32,577 nucleotides of DNA from Pedobacter nototheniae (GTDB lineage Bacteria; Bacteroidota; Bacteroidia; Sphingobacteriales; Sphingobacteriaceae). A program made the translations under genes and the position numbers. Shown here one piece after another: positions 6,842 to 14,802 of this stretch. Each line of letters begins with the position of its first letter. Positions within the stretch are counted from its first letter, which is position 1. Below the pieces are notes generated by a model. The model saw only the letters and a program-made list of their open reading frames with translations, made no database searches and was not told the origin of the DNA. The DNA is taken from contig NZ_RQRS01000035.1 of the NCBI RefSeq assembly GCF_004335085.1, positions 1 to 32,577 of the forward strand, read 5' to 3'.

Positions 6842-7828
6842 ATGAAAAAATTTCAAATTTGGTGGCTTAAAACTTGCTGTCTTTTAACTGGATACAACTT
6901 CAACATTCTTTCCAATTGTAGTGAAATTTCTGTTAGAAAAGTTAAAAAATATAGTGCGTCACTTTTAATTGTTACAATAATATGGGCTTTTGTAGGCTAT
7001 TGTTTTTGTGATCGCTATATTAAATTGGGCGTTATCGGAAGTATGTTTGGATCTGCTATCTCCATTCTTATAATTATTCAAATTGAGAGGCAAATCTTAC
7101 TTGCGGATAAAACTAATTTTTTTTTAAAGATAACACGTATCGGACTTGCATTATTAATGTCGGTAATTGGATCATTAATAATCGATCAAATAATCTTTAA
7201 AGATGATATTGATAAAAATAAAATGGCAAGCAATCAAAACCAGGTCAATATCCTATTACCTGGAAGAACAAATGAAATAACTAATCAAATCGCAAATTTG
7301 AATAGTTCTCTTTCGAAAAAAGAACAGGAAAGAAAGGATTTAGTCGATGATATAAATAAAAATCCCACTAAACAAATTACAGAAACTTCAACTAATCAGA
7401 TTCCAATTTCTAACTCAACAACCGATAGCACTAAAAAGTCGGTAATTAATACGACTCTCAAGAAAACCATTTCTACAAGCATAAGGGTAATAACAAATCC
7501 AAAAATATCGCAATTAGAGCCAATTGATAATCAAATAAGGGAGCTAAGCATTCAAAAGATAAATAAAGAGAATATTTTACTCCGCCTTAGAGCATTACTA
7601 GAAAATGAAGTAAAAAGTAAGGTTGGTTTTTTAGATGAACTTAAGATTATGTTAGATATTCTTAAGCAATCTACAATTGCATTAGTAGTATATATTATAT
7701 GGTTATCATTTCTTTTATTACTTGAGTTGTTAATTCTTATAGGAAAATCAAATGAACTGGAATCTGACTATGACAAAACCATTCAAAAGCAAATGGATAT
7801 CCATTTGAGGAAAATAGAATTATTATAG
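6842..7828 (+). CDS. DUF4407 membrane protein
   Basis: A 328-residue inner-membrane protein. Residues 24-56 contain the family hallmark of a Cys-Ser-E-I-S-V-R-K-V-K-K-Y segment leading into the first membrane helix (about 38-56). Helix 2 is at about 62-80, followed by IQIERQI; helix 3 at 97-118 ends in IIDQIIFKDDI. A long soluble region (120-265) has two coiled-coil stretches and a Thr/Ser-rich linker. A last helix at about 274-297 precedes a short charged tail. This matches DUF4407 proteins, which have no established function. Stop-start contact with the preceding coiled-coil gene argues for a joint complex. Confidence 0.85.
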   Translation: MKKFQIWWLKTCCLLTGYNFNILSNCSEISVRKVKKYSASLLIVTIIWAFVGYCFCDRYIKLGVIGSMFGSAISILIIIQIERQILLADKTNFFLKITRIGLALLMSVIGSLIIDQIIFKDDIDKNKMASNQNQVNILLPGRTNEITNQIANLNSSLSKKEQERKDLVDDINKNPTKQITETSTNQIPISNSTTDSTKKSVINTTLKKTISTSIRVITNPKISQLEPIDNQIRELSIQKINKENILLRLRALLENEVKSKVGFLDELKIMLDILKQSTIALVVYIIWLSFLLLLELLILIGKSNELESDYDKTIQKQMDIHLRKIELL

Positions 7829-7875
7829 TATTTAATATGCACAATTTTTAGTTCAAGTTTAATATTCTATTAATT

Positions 7876-8085
7876 ATGAAACCAATCTCTATCTTATTAT
7901 TTTTATTTATCTATCCAATCTTCAAAGAAACTACCGATGTTTATATTTGCAACAATGGCAAAACTCAAAAATATCATTATAACTCTAACTGTAAAGGATT
8001 GAAAACTTGCGGCTATAAAATTGTAAAAATCACCTTAGAAAAAGCTAAAAAGGACGGCATGACTTTATGTAAATGGGAAGAATAA
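7876..8085 (+). CDS. Small exported Cys-rich protein
   Basis: The product is 69 residues with a hydrophobic N-terminus (MKPISILLFLFIYPIF), probably an uncleaved or cleaved signal. The remaining 50 residues carry VYICNNGKTQKYHYNSNCKG with Cys25, a second Cys in SNCKG, one in TCGYK and one in TLCKWE, a pattern suited to binding one metal ion or forming disulphides. Similar short proteins are widespread in Bacteroidota and often lie next to nuclease genes. Its end overlaps the start of the thermonuclease-fold gene by 13 bases in another frame, which suggests translational coupling and a shared periplasmic setting. Precise role unknown. Confidence 0.7.
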   Translation: MKPISILLFLFIYPIFKETTDVYICNNGKTQKYHYNSNCKGLKTCGYKIVKITLEKAKKDGMTLCKWEE

Positions 8086-8612
8086 CTTTATCTATTTTAT
8101 TTTTATTCTTAAGTCAGTGTTTAAATAGCCACGCAAATATTGAGGAGCCACCTAATTTAAAAAATCAGATTTTCGTCGCTAAAGTTATTCGCATTATGGA
8201 TGGCGATACCATGGAAGTTCTTTATGAAAGTAAGCCAATAAAAATTCGTTTGGCGCATATAGATTGTCCTGAAAAAAGAGGTTCGCAGCCATTTGGAAAT
8301 AATGCAAAAAAGGCATTGTCTGATTTATGTTTTGGGCAGCAGGTAACTGTATACGGTCAAAAACTTGATCGTTATAAAAGACTGATTGCTGTTATTTTAA
8401 ACAATAAAAAGCAGAACATAAATCAGGAAATGGTTAAGCAAGGTATGGCTTGGCATTTCAAAAAATACTCTAGCGATCCTGTTTATGCTTCACTAGAAAT
8501 TGCTGCCCGAAAAAATAAGGTTGGCTTATGGCATGATGCAAACCCTACCCCACCCTGGGAATGGAGAAAAACTAGGCATAATAAAGGAGTTTTATTGAAT
8601 ATATCGAAATAA
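8073..8612 (+). CDS. Secreted thermonuclease-fold (SNase-like) nuclease
   Basis: The product is 179 residues. Residues 1-21 look like a signal peptide (MGRITLSILFLFLSQCLNSHA), so the enzyme acts in the periplasm or outside. The staphylococcal nuclease fold follows: VAKVIRIMDGDT at 35-46, catalytic Arg59 in IRLAHID, Glu67 in CPEKRG and Arg103 in DRYKR, then QEMVKQGMAWHFKKY and KKVGLW-type ending near 150. All three catalytic positions are present, so a calcium-dependent DNA/RNA nuclease is expected. Cys6-like Cys16 in FLSQC could allow a lipoprotein but the context lacks a good lipobox. It overlaps the Cys-rich gene upstream. Plausible roles are nucleic-acid scavenging or extracellular DNA breakdown. 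Confidence 0.85.
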   Translation: MGRITLSILFLFLSQCLNSHANIEEPPNLKNQIFVAKVIRIMDGDTMEVLYESKPIKIRLAHIDCPEKRGSQPFGNNAKKALSDLCFGQQVTVYGQKLDRYKRLIAVILNNKKQNINQEMVKQGMAWHFKKYSSDPVYASLEIAARKNKVGLWHDANPTPPWEWRKTRHNKGVLLNISK

Positions 8613-8652
8613 TACCATCTGAAATAAAACCAGCAGTTTAATTCTCTGTTAT

Positions 8653-8660
8653 TACCTTTG
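8653..8660 (+). promoter_or_regulatory. Candidate -7 box for the photolyase gene
   Basis: TACCTTTG matches the Bacteroidota TAnnTTTG -7 element and lies 18 bases before the first ATG at 8678. No convincing -33 TTTG box is present at the right spacing. Confidence 0.35.
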
Positions 8661-8677
8661 AAAAATATTCCTATTTG

Positions 8678-9982
8678 ATGATGAAGAAGACAATTTGTAT
8701 TTGCTGGTTTCGCCGTGATTTGCGTTTAGAAGATAATGCCGCATTTTATCATGCCTTAAAAAGTGGCAACCCCGTACTTCCATTATTTATTTTTGATCGA
8801 AATATTCTCGATAAACTTCCAAAGGATGATGCTCGGGTAACTTTTATTCATCAAACAATTGAAACTCTTAAAGTAGAATTACAAAAGCAAGGTTCAGATT
8901 TATTAGTTAAATATGGAAAGCCAGAAGATATTTGGTCAAAAATTTTAGAAGAATACGATGTAAAAGAAGTTTATACTAATCATGATTATGAGCCTTATGC
9001 TAGAGAACGTGATGATGATATGGCCGAGTTTTTAACGAGTGAAAAAATTGCATTCAGAACTTTTAAGGATCAGGTGATTTTTGAAAAAAATGAAATCTTA
9101 AAGGCAGATGGAACTCCGTATACCGTATTTACGCCATTTTACAAACAATGGCACGCTAAATTAAACGACTTTTTTATTAAACCTTACCCTAATAAAAAAT
9201 ACTTTAAACATCTTTTGCCAATAAAGGCACTTCCTCTAATTTCATTAGAAGATATGAGATTTGAGCGTAGCACTTTAAAATTCCCTAAACTGAATTATAA
9301 AAGCAAACTTAGTGATTACGGTAAAGAAAGGGATTTTCCTGCACTGGATAGTACCACACATATAGGTTTGCATTTGCGCTTTGGTACTTTGAGTATTCGT
9401 AAAGCTGTAGCTGATGCTATAGAAGCAAAAGCCGAAGTATGGTTATCTGAATTGGCCTGGAGAGAGTTTTACATGTTTATCATATGGCACTTTCCGCATT
9501 CTGCTTCAAATTCTTTTAAAAAGCAATACGACAAAATAAAGTGGCGCAATAACGAAGAAGAATTTAAAGCGTGGTGCAGTGGAAATACCGGTTATCCGAT
9601 TGTTGATGCGGGCATGCGACAGTTAAATGAAACAGGTTGGATGCACAATCGGGTTAGAATGATTGTTGGAAGTTTTTTAACTAAACACTTATTGATTGAT
9701 TGGCGATGGGGTGAAACTTATTTTGCTGAAAAACTATTGGATTACGAAATGGCCAGCAATGTTGGGGGCTGGCAATGGGCCGCAGGATCAGGAAATGATG
9801 CGGCACCATATTTTAGAGTTTTTAATCCTGAACTACAAACAAAAAAGTTCGATTCCAAGTTTGAATATATTAAAAAATGGGTGCCAGAATTTGGAACAAA
9901 AAAATATGCCCAACCAATAGTTGAGCATACTTTTGCAAGAGAAAGAATTTTAAAAGTTTTTAAAGAAGCGCTTAATTCGTAA
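8678..9982 (+). CDS. phrB: Deoxyribodipyrimidine photolyase (cryptochrome/photolyase family)
   Basis: About 434 residues, normal for class I photolyases. The antenna-binding Rossmann-like domain covers about 1-165 and opens with CWFRRDLRLEDNAAFYHAL. The FAD-binding helical domain follows, with LAWREFYMFI, GYPIVDAGMRQL, TGWMHNRVRMIVGSFLTKHL and DWRWGE then GGWQWAAGSGNDAAPYFR. These include the conserved Glu of WREFY and the Trp residues used for electron transfer. It repairs UV-induced pyrimidine dimers using light. An in-frame TTG lies one codon upstream, but ATG at 8678 is the likelier start. Its end overlaps the convergent FKBP gene by 11 bases. Confidence 0.93.
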   Translation: MMKKTICICWFRRDLRLEDNAAFYHALKSGNPVLPLFIFDRNILDKLPKDDARVTFIHQTIETLKVELQKQGSDLLVKYGKPEDIWSKILEEYDVKEVYTNHDYEPYARERDDDMAEFLTSEKIAFRTFKDQVIFEKNEILKADGTPYTVFTPFYKQWHAKLNDFFIKPYPNKKYFKHLLPIKALPLISLEDMRFERSTLKFPKLNYKSKLSDYGKERDFPALDSTTHIGLHLRFGTLSIRKAVADAIEAKAEVWLSELAWREFYMFIIWHFPHSASNSFKKQYDKIKWRNNEEEFKAWCSGNTGYPIVDAGMRQLNETGWMHNRVRMIVGSFLTKHLLIDWRWGETYFAEKLLDYEMASNVGGWQWAAGSGNDAAPYFRVFNPELQTKKFDSKFEYIKKWVPEFGTKKYAQPIVEHTFARERILKVFKEALNS

Positions 9983-10883
9983 CGCTTACAATTTCAATAT
10001 CGTAATCTAAAACAGCATTTGGTGGTACTACTGTCACTCCCGTAGTCGAATTTGAAGTTCCTAATGTACCGTAAGCTAAATCAGAAGGGATAAACATTCT
10101 AAATTTAGTTCCAATAGGAAATTTAGGAATTAATAACTTCCATGCTGAAATTAGCTGAGCAGTTGATGATAATGATGTAGAAAATGTTCCATCAGTAGAA
10201 GAGCCAAAAACGGTTCCATCTAGTAATCGAGCAGTGAATTTAATCGTAACCGAAGTGGTAGATTCCGGATCGAACGATGCTCCCGTTCCTAGGGTATTTA
10301 CGATATAATAAATCCTTGTAGCATCTTTAGTAGCTGTTAAATTCTTTGATATTAAATAGGTTTGAATTCTAAAATCGTCTAGTTGCCACTGTTTCTTATA
10401 AATAAAAGTATTTACATATGTATCTAAAACAGCATTTGAAGGCACATTCATGGATGTATTTCCATTTTTGCCATAAGCAAGGTGAGAAGGAATTAACAAT
10501 CTAACTTTAGCACCATACTGCTGTCCTTTTAGTGCTTTACCCCAAGCCCCATTAAAAGTATTGCTCATGTAACCGTAATAAGTTCCACTGTTTGTATTTG
10601 CACCTGTAGCGTAATAGGTAGTTCCATCAGTAATAGATTTTTCCTGATAGGTAAATAAAACAGAATCCTGATTAGCAAATACATCCCCAGTACCTGGAGT
10701 TACTACCTGATAATAAACGCCTGTACCTGCAGGATCTTTAGTCATATTAAGATTGTTTTTCTTAATATAAGCTTGTATAGCAGCCTCATCTACGCTTTCA
10801 ATAGATTCATAATCCTTTTTACAGGCGGTAAATAATACGGCAGCCGTTAAAAGCGAAAATAAAGCAATAGTATATTTTTTCAT
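9972..10883 (-). CDS. FKBP-type peptidyl-prolyl isomerase lipoprotein, two domains
   Basis: The product is 303 residues. A lipoprotein signal ends at the lipobox LFTAC (Cys21) followed by KKDYES, so it is probably membrane-anchored. Two FKBP-like domains follow. The first (about 55-160) is divergent: it has the opening PGTGDVFANQDSVLFTYQEK and SHLAYGKNGN, but lacks the usual DGTVFDSS-type loop. The second (about 185-300) is closer to standard, with VTIKFTARLLDGTVFGSS, GTKFRMFIPSDLAYG and the closing PPNAVLDYDIEIV. Such proteins assist folding in the periplasm. Only 6 bases separate it from the FKBP gene upstream, so they form an operon. It overlaps the convergent phrB stop. Confidence 0.88.
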   Translation of the reverse strand: MKKYTIALFSLLTAAVLFTACKKDYESIESVDEAAIQAYIKKNNLNMTKDPAGTGVYYQVVTPGTGDVFANQDSVLFTYQEKSITDGTTYYATGANTNSGTYYGYMSNTFNGAWGKALKGQQYGAKVRLLIPSHLAYGKNGNTSMNVPSNAVLDTYVNTFIYKKQWQLDDFRIQTYLISKNLTATKDATRIYYIVNTLGTGASFDPESTTSVTIKFTARLLDGTVFGSSTDGTFSTSLSSTAQLISAWKLLIPKFPIGTKFRMFIPSDLAYGTLGTSNSTTGVTVVPPNAVLDYDIEIVSVTN

Positions 10884-10889
10884 TCTATG

Positions 10890-11339
10890 TTATTGTACGT
10901 TTATTAATTGTATGGTAAAATCCAAAGGAGAATTGGCAGGAATTGTACCAACAGCACGACTTCCATAGCCCAAACTTGGCGGAATAATTAATCTAATTTC
11001 CCCTCCTTTTTGAATTAATGGAATACCAATTCGCCAACCCTCAATTAAATTGGCTAAAGGAAAAGTTTGTTCTGTACCACCACCATTGTCAAATACATTT
11101 CCGTTTAATAAACGACCTTCGTATTTAATGGTAATCTTGGTATTGGAAGGATATGTAAATGATCCACTTCCAGGTTTTATAATCTGATAATATAACCCAG
11201 ATTCGTGTTTAACGGCATTAATATTATTTGCCTTGATAAAGTCTGTCATTTGTTTGTCGTCACTTTCTGTTTTTTTACAGGCTGAAATCGTTATCATGCC
11301 AATAAAAAGTATTAAAGTTAATTTAATTCTAACCATCAT
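10890..11339 (-). CDS. FKBP-type peptidyl-prolyl isomerase lipoprotein, single domain
   Basis: About 149 residues starting at ATG 11339; an in-frame TTG at 11345 is a less likely start. The lipobox is TISAC followed by KKTES, giving a lipid-anchored periplasmic or outer-membrane protein. One complete FKBP domain occupies most of the rest: ITIKYEGRLLNGNVFDNGGG, FPLANLIEGWRIGIPLIQKG, GEIRLIIPPSLGYG and IPANSPLDFTIQLI. These contain the standard active-site aromatic and Asp positions of FKBPs. It is the first gene of the two-gene isomerase operon; the pair probably arose by duplication, with the downstream gene gaining a second domain. Confidence 0.9.
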   Translation of the reverse strand: MMVRIKLTLILFIGMITISACKKTESDDKQMTDFIKANNINAVKHESGLYYQIIKPGSGSFTYPSNTKITIKYEGRLLNGNVFDNGGGTEQTFPLANLIEGWRIGIPLIQKGGEIRLIIPPSLGYGSRAVGTIPANSPLDFTIQLINVQ

Positions 11340-11403
11340 CCACAAAAATAGGCTTTTAATACGGATGCACCAATTTTTAACCTATTTTAACAAATAAACA
11401 CAA

Positions 11404-11522
11404 ACAGAAAGACCAAAGCTGAAAGACTAAACAACCTTTGTGCAAATTTAAATTAGGTTTTTACACCCCTATTCGCTTTAGGTTTAGGTCTTTCGGCTTT
11501 GGTCTTTAGCCTGTCAGCTTTA
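11404..11522. repeat. 7-bp periodic repeat and long inverted repeat between ACAD and FKBP genes
   Basis: Seven units of 7 bases run from 11474 to 11522 (CGCTTTA GGTTTAG GTCTTTC GGCTTTG and so on). The opposite strand of the same motif lies at 11407-11427. This makes a long inverted repeat: AGACCAAAGCTGAAAGAC (11410-11427) pairs with GTCTTTCGGCTTTGGTCT (11488-11505) with one G-T mismatch, and extends inward with a bulge. It may act as a transcriptional stop after the acyl-CoA dehydrogenase gene, but no clean T-run ends it. The 11346-11526 gap holds no gene. Confidence 0.65.
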
Positions 11523-11526
11523 AATT

Positions 11527-13320
11527 TTAAAAAATATATTTATTTGCTTCAATTAATTGCTGTGCAACCCTTTGGCGGGCATCTTTTACGTTAAATGGTT
11601 CCATTTTAGTAAATCTGCGTAAGCCAACCAACATCATGCGTTGCTCATCACCTTCAGCAAAAGCCCAAAGTGCTTCTTTTCCTGCTTTAGCAATTCCATC
11701 AACCGCTTCAACCAAATAAATACGTAATAAATCTAACTGACCTGCTGTTGCTTCTTCGCCACGCAAGCTTACTAGTTTTTCAGTTCTAAGCAAAGCCGAT
11801 TCAAGCACATAAACATAACTAGCCATATCGGCGATGTTCATTAAAATTTCCTGCTCTTTGCTTAAAGTCATCATCAGTTTTTGAACCGCAGCACCGGCAA
11901 CCATCAAAGTTGCTTTTTTCAAGTTAGAAAGCACTTTTTTCTCTGCAGCAAATAAGGTTGTATCCTCCTCGCCAAAATCAGGAATACTCATTAATTCTGC
12001 AGCCACAGCAGTTGCAGGTGTCATTAAATCAAGCTCACCTTTCATGGCTCTTTTCAACATCATATCAACCGTTAACAGGCGGTTTATTTCATTGGTACCT
12101 TCAAAAATCCTGTTGATACGTGCATCGCGATATGCTCTATCCATTGGTGCATCTGCACTAAAGCCCATACCTCCGTAAATTTGAACGCCTTCATCAACTG
12201 TGTAATCTAACGCTTCGGAACCCCAAACCTTTAAAATGGCGCATTCTACGGCAAACTGCTCTACAGATTTTAACCTGGCTTTGCCAGATTCCATTCCACC
12301 AGCTACCAACTGATCGTAAGTATCATCAATGTTTTGACCAGCTCTATAATTTGCTGCATCAACAGCGTATAGTTTAGATGCAATTTCAGCTATTTTAAAA
12401 CGAATTGCTCCGTATTTAGAAATAGGGCGACCAAACTGAATACGTTCATTTGAATAATTAATTGCCGTATTTAAAGTTGCTTTTGAGGCACCAATCGCGG
12501 CAGCAGATAATTTAATACGACCGATGTTTAGGATATTTACGGCAATTTTGAAACCATTTTCTCTCTCGCTCAACATATTTTCTACCGGGACAGGACAATC
12601 ATTAAAGAAAACCTGACGAGTTGAAGAGCCTTTAATACCCATTTTATGTTCTTCAGGATTCATGGTGATGCCACCGAAATCTTTCTCAACAATAAATGCA
12701 GTTAAATTTTTATCGTCATCTATTTTAGCAAAAACAATAAAAATATCAGCAAAGCCACCGTTGGTAATCCACATTTTTTGGCCAGTGATGATGTAGTGTT
12801 TACCATCTTCACTAAGCTTTGCTTTGGTTTTACCAGAGTTTGCATCAGATCCAGAATTTGGTTCTGTTAAACAATATGCAGCTTTCCACTCTCCAGATCC
12901 TAATTTTGGAATATATTTAGCTTTTTGCTCTTCATTACCATAATATAAAATTGGGAGTGTACCAATTCCTGTATGGGCAGAAAGTGCAACAGCAAATGAG
13001 TGCCCAGCACCAACAACATCGGCAACCAACATGGAAGTATTAAAGTTTTTTCCAAAACCTCCATATGCTTCAGGAACCGAAACGCCTAAAATACCCAACT
13101 CACCTGCTTTGGTTAATAGCGATGGCATTAATTCAGGGTCTTCCTGCTTGTCTATTTTATCTAAATTCGGATAAACTTCAGAAGCTAAAAAATCACGACA
13201 GGTTTGCGCAATCATTTGCTGCTCTTCATCAAATTCTTCGGGGATAAATACATCCTGATAAACGGTATCTTTTATTAAAAATTCGCCGCCTTTAATTGTC
13301 TTTTTTTCAGTTGTTTCCAT
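11527..13320 (-). CDS. Acyl-CoA dehydrogenase with C-terminal extension
   Basis: The product is 597 residues. It catalyses the first, FAD-dependent oxidation step of fatty-acid beta-oxidation. The N-terminal helical domain begins near 30; the middle domain has CLTEPNSGSDANSGKTKA and ITGQKMWITNGGFAD; the C-terminal helical domain has GRIKLSAAAIGASKATL, then QIYGGMGFSADAPMDRAYRD and RINRIFEGTNEINR, with the catalytic Glu at about residue 407 in FEGT. The last 170 residues form an extra helical domain as in very-long-chain (VLCAD/ACAD9-like) enzymes, so long-chain substrates are likely. It is the last gene of the marR-led operon. Confidence 0.92.
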   Translation of the reverse strand: METTEKKTIKGGEFLIKDTVYQDVFIPEEFDEEQQMIAQTCRDFLASEVYPNLDKIDKQEDPELMPSLLTKAGELGILGVSVPEAYGGFGKNFNTSMLVADVVGAGHSFAVALSAHTGIGTLPILYYGNEEQKAKYIPKLGSGEWKAAYCLTEPNSGSDANSGKTKAKLSEDGKHYIITGQKMWITNGGFADIFIVFAKIDDDKNLTAFIVEKDFGGITMNPEEHKMGIKGSSTRQVFFNDCPVPVENMLSERENGFKIAVNILNIGRIKLSAAAIGASKATLNTAINYSNERIQFGRPISKYGAIRFKIAEIASKLYAVDAANYRAGQNIDDTYDQLVAGGMESGKARLKSVEQFAVECAILKVWGSEALDYTVDEGVQIYGGMGFSADAPMDRAYRDARINRIFEGTNEINRLLTVDMMLKRAMKGELDLMTPATAVAAELMSIPDFGEEDTTLFAAEKKVLSNLKKATLMVAGAAVQKLMMTLSKEQEILMNIADMASYVYVLESALLRTEKLVSLRGEEATAGQLDLLRIYLVEAVDGIAKAGKEALWAFAEGDEQRMMLVGLRRFTKMEPFNVKDARQRVAQQLIEANKYIF

Positions 13321-13326
13321 TGTTCT

Positions 13327-13347
13327 AGTAGCTAGTAGCGAGTATCA
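13327..13347 (-). repeat. 7-bp repeat units in the acyl-CoA dehydrogenase leader
   Basis: Three contiguous 7-base units (AGTAGCT AGTAGCG AGTATCA on the plus strand) end six bases before the start codon of the acyl-CoA dehydrogenase. The same kind of unit precedes the thiolase start at 14673-14700. Confidence 0.6.
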
Positions 13348-13448
13348 ATTGAGTAGATAATCACTTAATTTTATATTTAATGGAACGCATAAGCTTTCCA
13401 ATTTTTCTATTTTGTCGTCGTTAAGAGGCACAAACTATTTAGTTAAAG

Positions 13449-13482
13449 CACTAAGATTGCTTCGTGCCTCGCAATGACGTGA
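13449..13482. repeat. Short interspersed inverted repeat (ATTGC...GCAAT)
   Basis: The segment reads GATTGCTTCGTGCCTCGCAA then TGACG, with ATTGC (13456-13460) and GCAAT (13471-13475) as inverted arms around a 10-base centre. It resembles the intergenic GTCATTGCGAGGNACGAAGCAATC repeat seen in many bacterial genomes. It lies just after the thiolase stop codon and could form a hairpin in the transcript. Confidence 0.55.
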
Positions 13483-13490
13483 TTTTATAT

Positions 13491-14666
13491 CTAAAGCAAT
13501 TCAAAAATTCCAGCTGCGCCCTGCCCTGTTCCCACACACATGGTTACCATACCGTATTTTTTATTTGTTCTTTTTAATTCATTCATAATCTGAACGGTTA
13601 ATTTAGCGCCTGTACAGCCAAGTGGGTGACCTAAAGCGATTGCACCGCCATTAACATTAATAATTTCAGGATTTAAATCTAAGGTTCTAATTACCGCTAA
13701 AGATTGAGAAGCGAAAGCTTCATTCAGCTCGATTAAATCAATATCATCTTGCTTTAAACCTGCTTGCTTTAATGCTTTTGGAATCGCTTCAATCGGCCCG
13801 ATTCCCATAATTCTAGGAGGCACCCCAGCAATTCCGTAACTCACTAATCTGGCAATTGGTTCTGCATTTAGTTCCTTCATTTTCTTTTCAGAAACAACTA
13901 AAACAAATGCTGCACCATCAGATGTTTGCGAAGAGTTACCAGCAGTGATGCAACCATTGGCATCAAAAACAGGTTTTAATTTTGCCAGTTTTTCTAAAGT
14001 TGTATCTGCACGTGGTCCTTCATCAGTATCTACAACATAAGAGCGGGTTTTCTTTTTCAGATTTGCATCTAAATAATTTTCATTAACGGTAATAGGTAAA
14101 ACGCCATCCTTTAAATGACCGTTTTTAATTGCATGAACCGCTTTCTCATGAGATTTTAAAGAAAAAGCATCTTGATCTTCACGACTCACATTATATTCTT
14201 TAGCAACAGCTTCTGCAGTTAAACCCATACCCCAATACCAGTCTGGATTTTTTTTAGCAACATCTGCATTTGGCACCAGTTTCCATCCACCAAAAGGCAT
14301 TCCGCTCATTACCTCCACACCTCCGGCAATGATGCAATCGGCCATTCCTGCTTTAATTTTTGCAACTGCAGTAGCAATGGTATCCAAACCAGAAGCACAA
14401 TAACGGTTAACGGTTACACCAGGAACTTTATCAGTATCCAAACCCATTAACGAAATCATTCGGGCAATATTTAAGCCCTGCTCTGCCTCTGGGGTAGCAT
14501 TACCTACAATTACATCATCAATTTGTTCATTATCTAAATTCGGAACTGATGCCACCAAAGCTCTAATCACTTCTGCAGCTAAATCATCAGCTCTTGTAAA
14601 ACGGAATACGCCGCGAGGTGCTTTACCTACTGCTGTACGATATCCGGCTATAATATATGCTTCCAT
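13491..14666 (-). CDS. fadA: Acetyl-CoA C-acyltransferase (thiolase)
   Basis: The product is 391 residues, the normal length. Thiolase cleaves 3-ketoacyl-CoA to release acetyl-CoA, the last step of beta-oxidation. The nucleophilic Cys is residue 90 in VNRYCASGLDTIA. Later motifs are IELNEAFASQSLAV, GGAIALGHPLGCTGAK with the catalytic His, and CVGTGQGAAGIFE with the second catalytic Cys. It lies between the dehydrogenase/hydratase gene and the acyl-CoA dehydrogenase gene on the same strand, with gaps of 136 and 170 bases holding short repeats. A biosynthetic acetoacetyl-CoA thiolase role is possible but context favours degradation. Confidence 0.92.
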   Translation of the reverse strand: MEAYIIAGYRTAVGKAPRGVFRFTRADDLAAEVIRALVASVPNLDNEQIDDVIVGNATPEAEQGLNIARMISLMGLDTDKVPGVTVNRYCASGLDTIATAVAKIKAGMADCIIAGGVEVMSGMPFGGWKLVPNADVAKKNPDWYWGMGLTAEAVAKEYNVSREDQDAFSLKSHEKAVHAIKNGHLKDGVLPITVNENYLDANLKKKTRSYVVDTDEGPRADTTLEKLAKLKPVFDANGCITAGNSSQTSDGAAFVLVVSEKKMKELNAEPIARLVSYGIAGVPPRIMGIGPIEAIPKALKQAGLKQDDIDLIELNEAFASQSLAVIRTLDLNPEIINVNGGAIALGHPLGCTGAKLTVQIMNELKRTNKKYGMVTMCVGTGQGAAGIFELL

Positions 14667-14672
14667 TGTTTT

Positions 14673-14700
14673 AGTATAAAGTAGCGAGAATCAAGTATCG
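14673..14700 (-). repeat. 7-bp repeat units in the thiolase leader
   Basis: Four contiguous 7-base units (AGTATAA AGTAGCG AGAATCA AGTATCG on the plus strand) lie directly upstream of the thiolase start codon, separated from it by six bases, as in the acyl-CoA dehydrogenase leader. Shared layout suggests a common insertion or expansion, or a leader signal. Confidence 0.6.
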
Positions 14701-14802
14701 AGACCTAACCTGCGCATTATTTTATTTGTTAATTACTATCAGTGAATCTCTTTTCGAACATGGTATTTTGATAATTTATGTTCGTATTTTAATTCTCTAT
14801 TT

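Noticed and set aside
11340..11345. TTG start for the single-domain FKBP lipoprotein
   Set aside because: Two ATG codons follow at once and give a normal lipoprotein signal; the TTG adds nothing.
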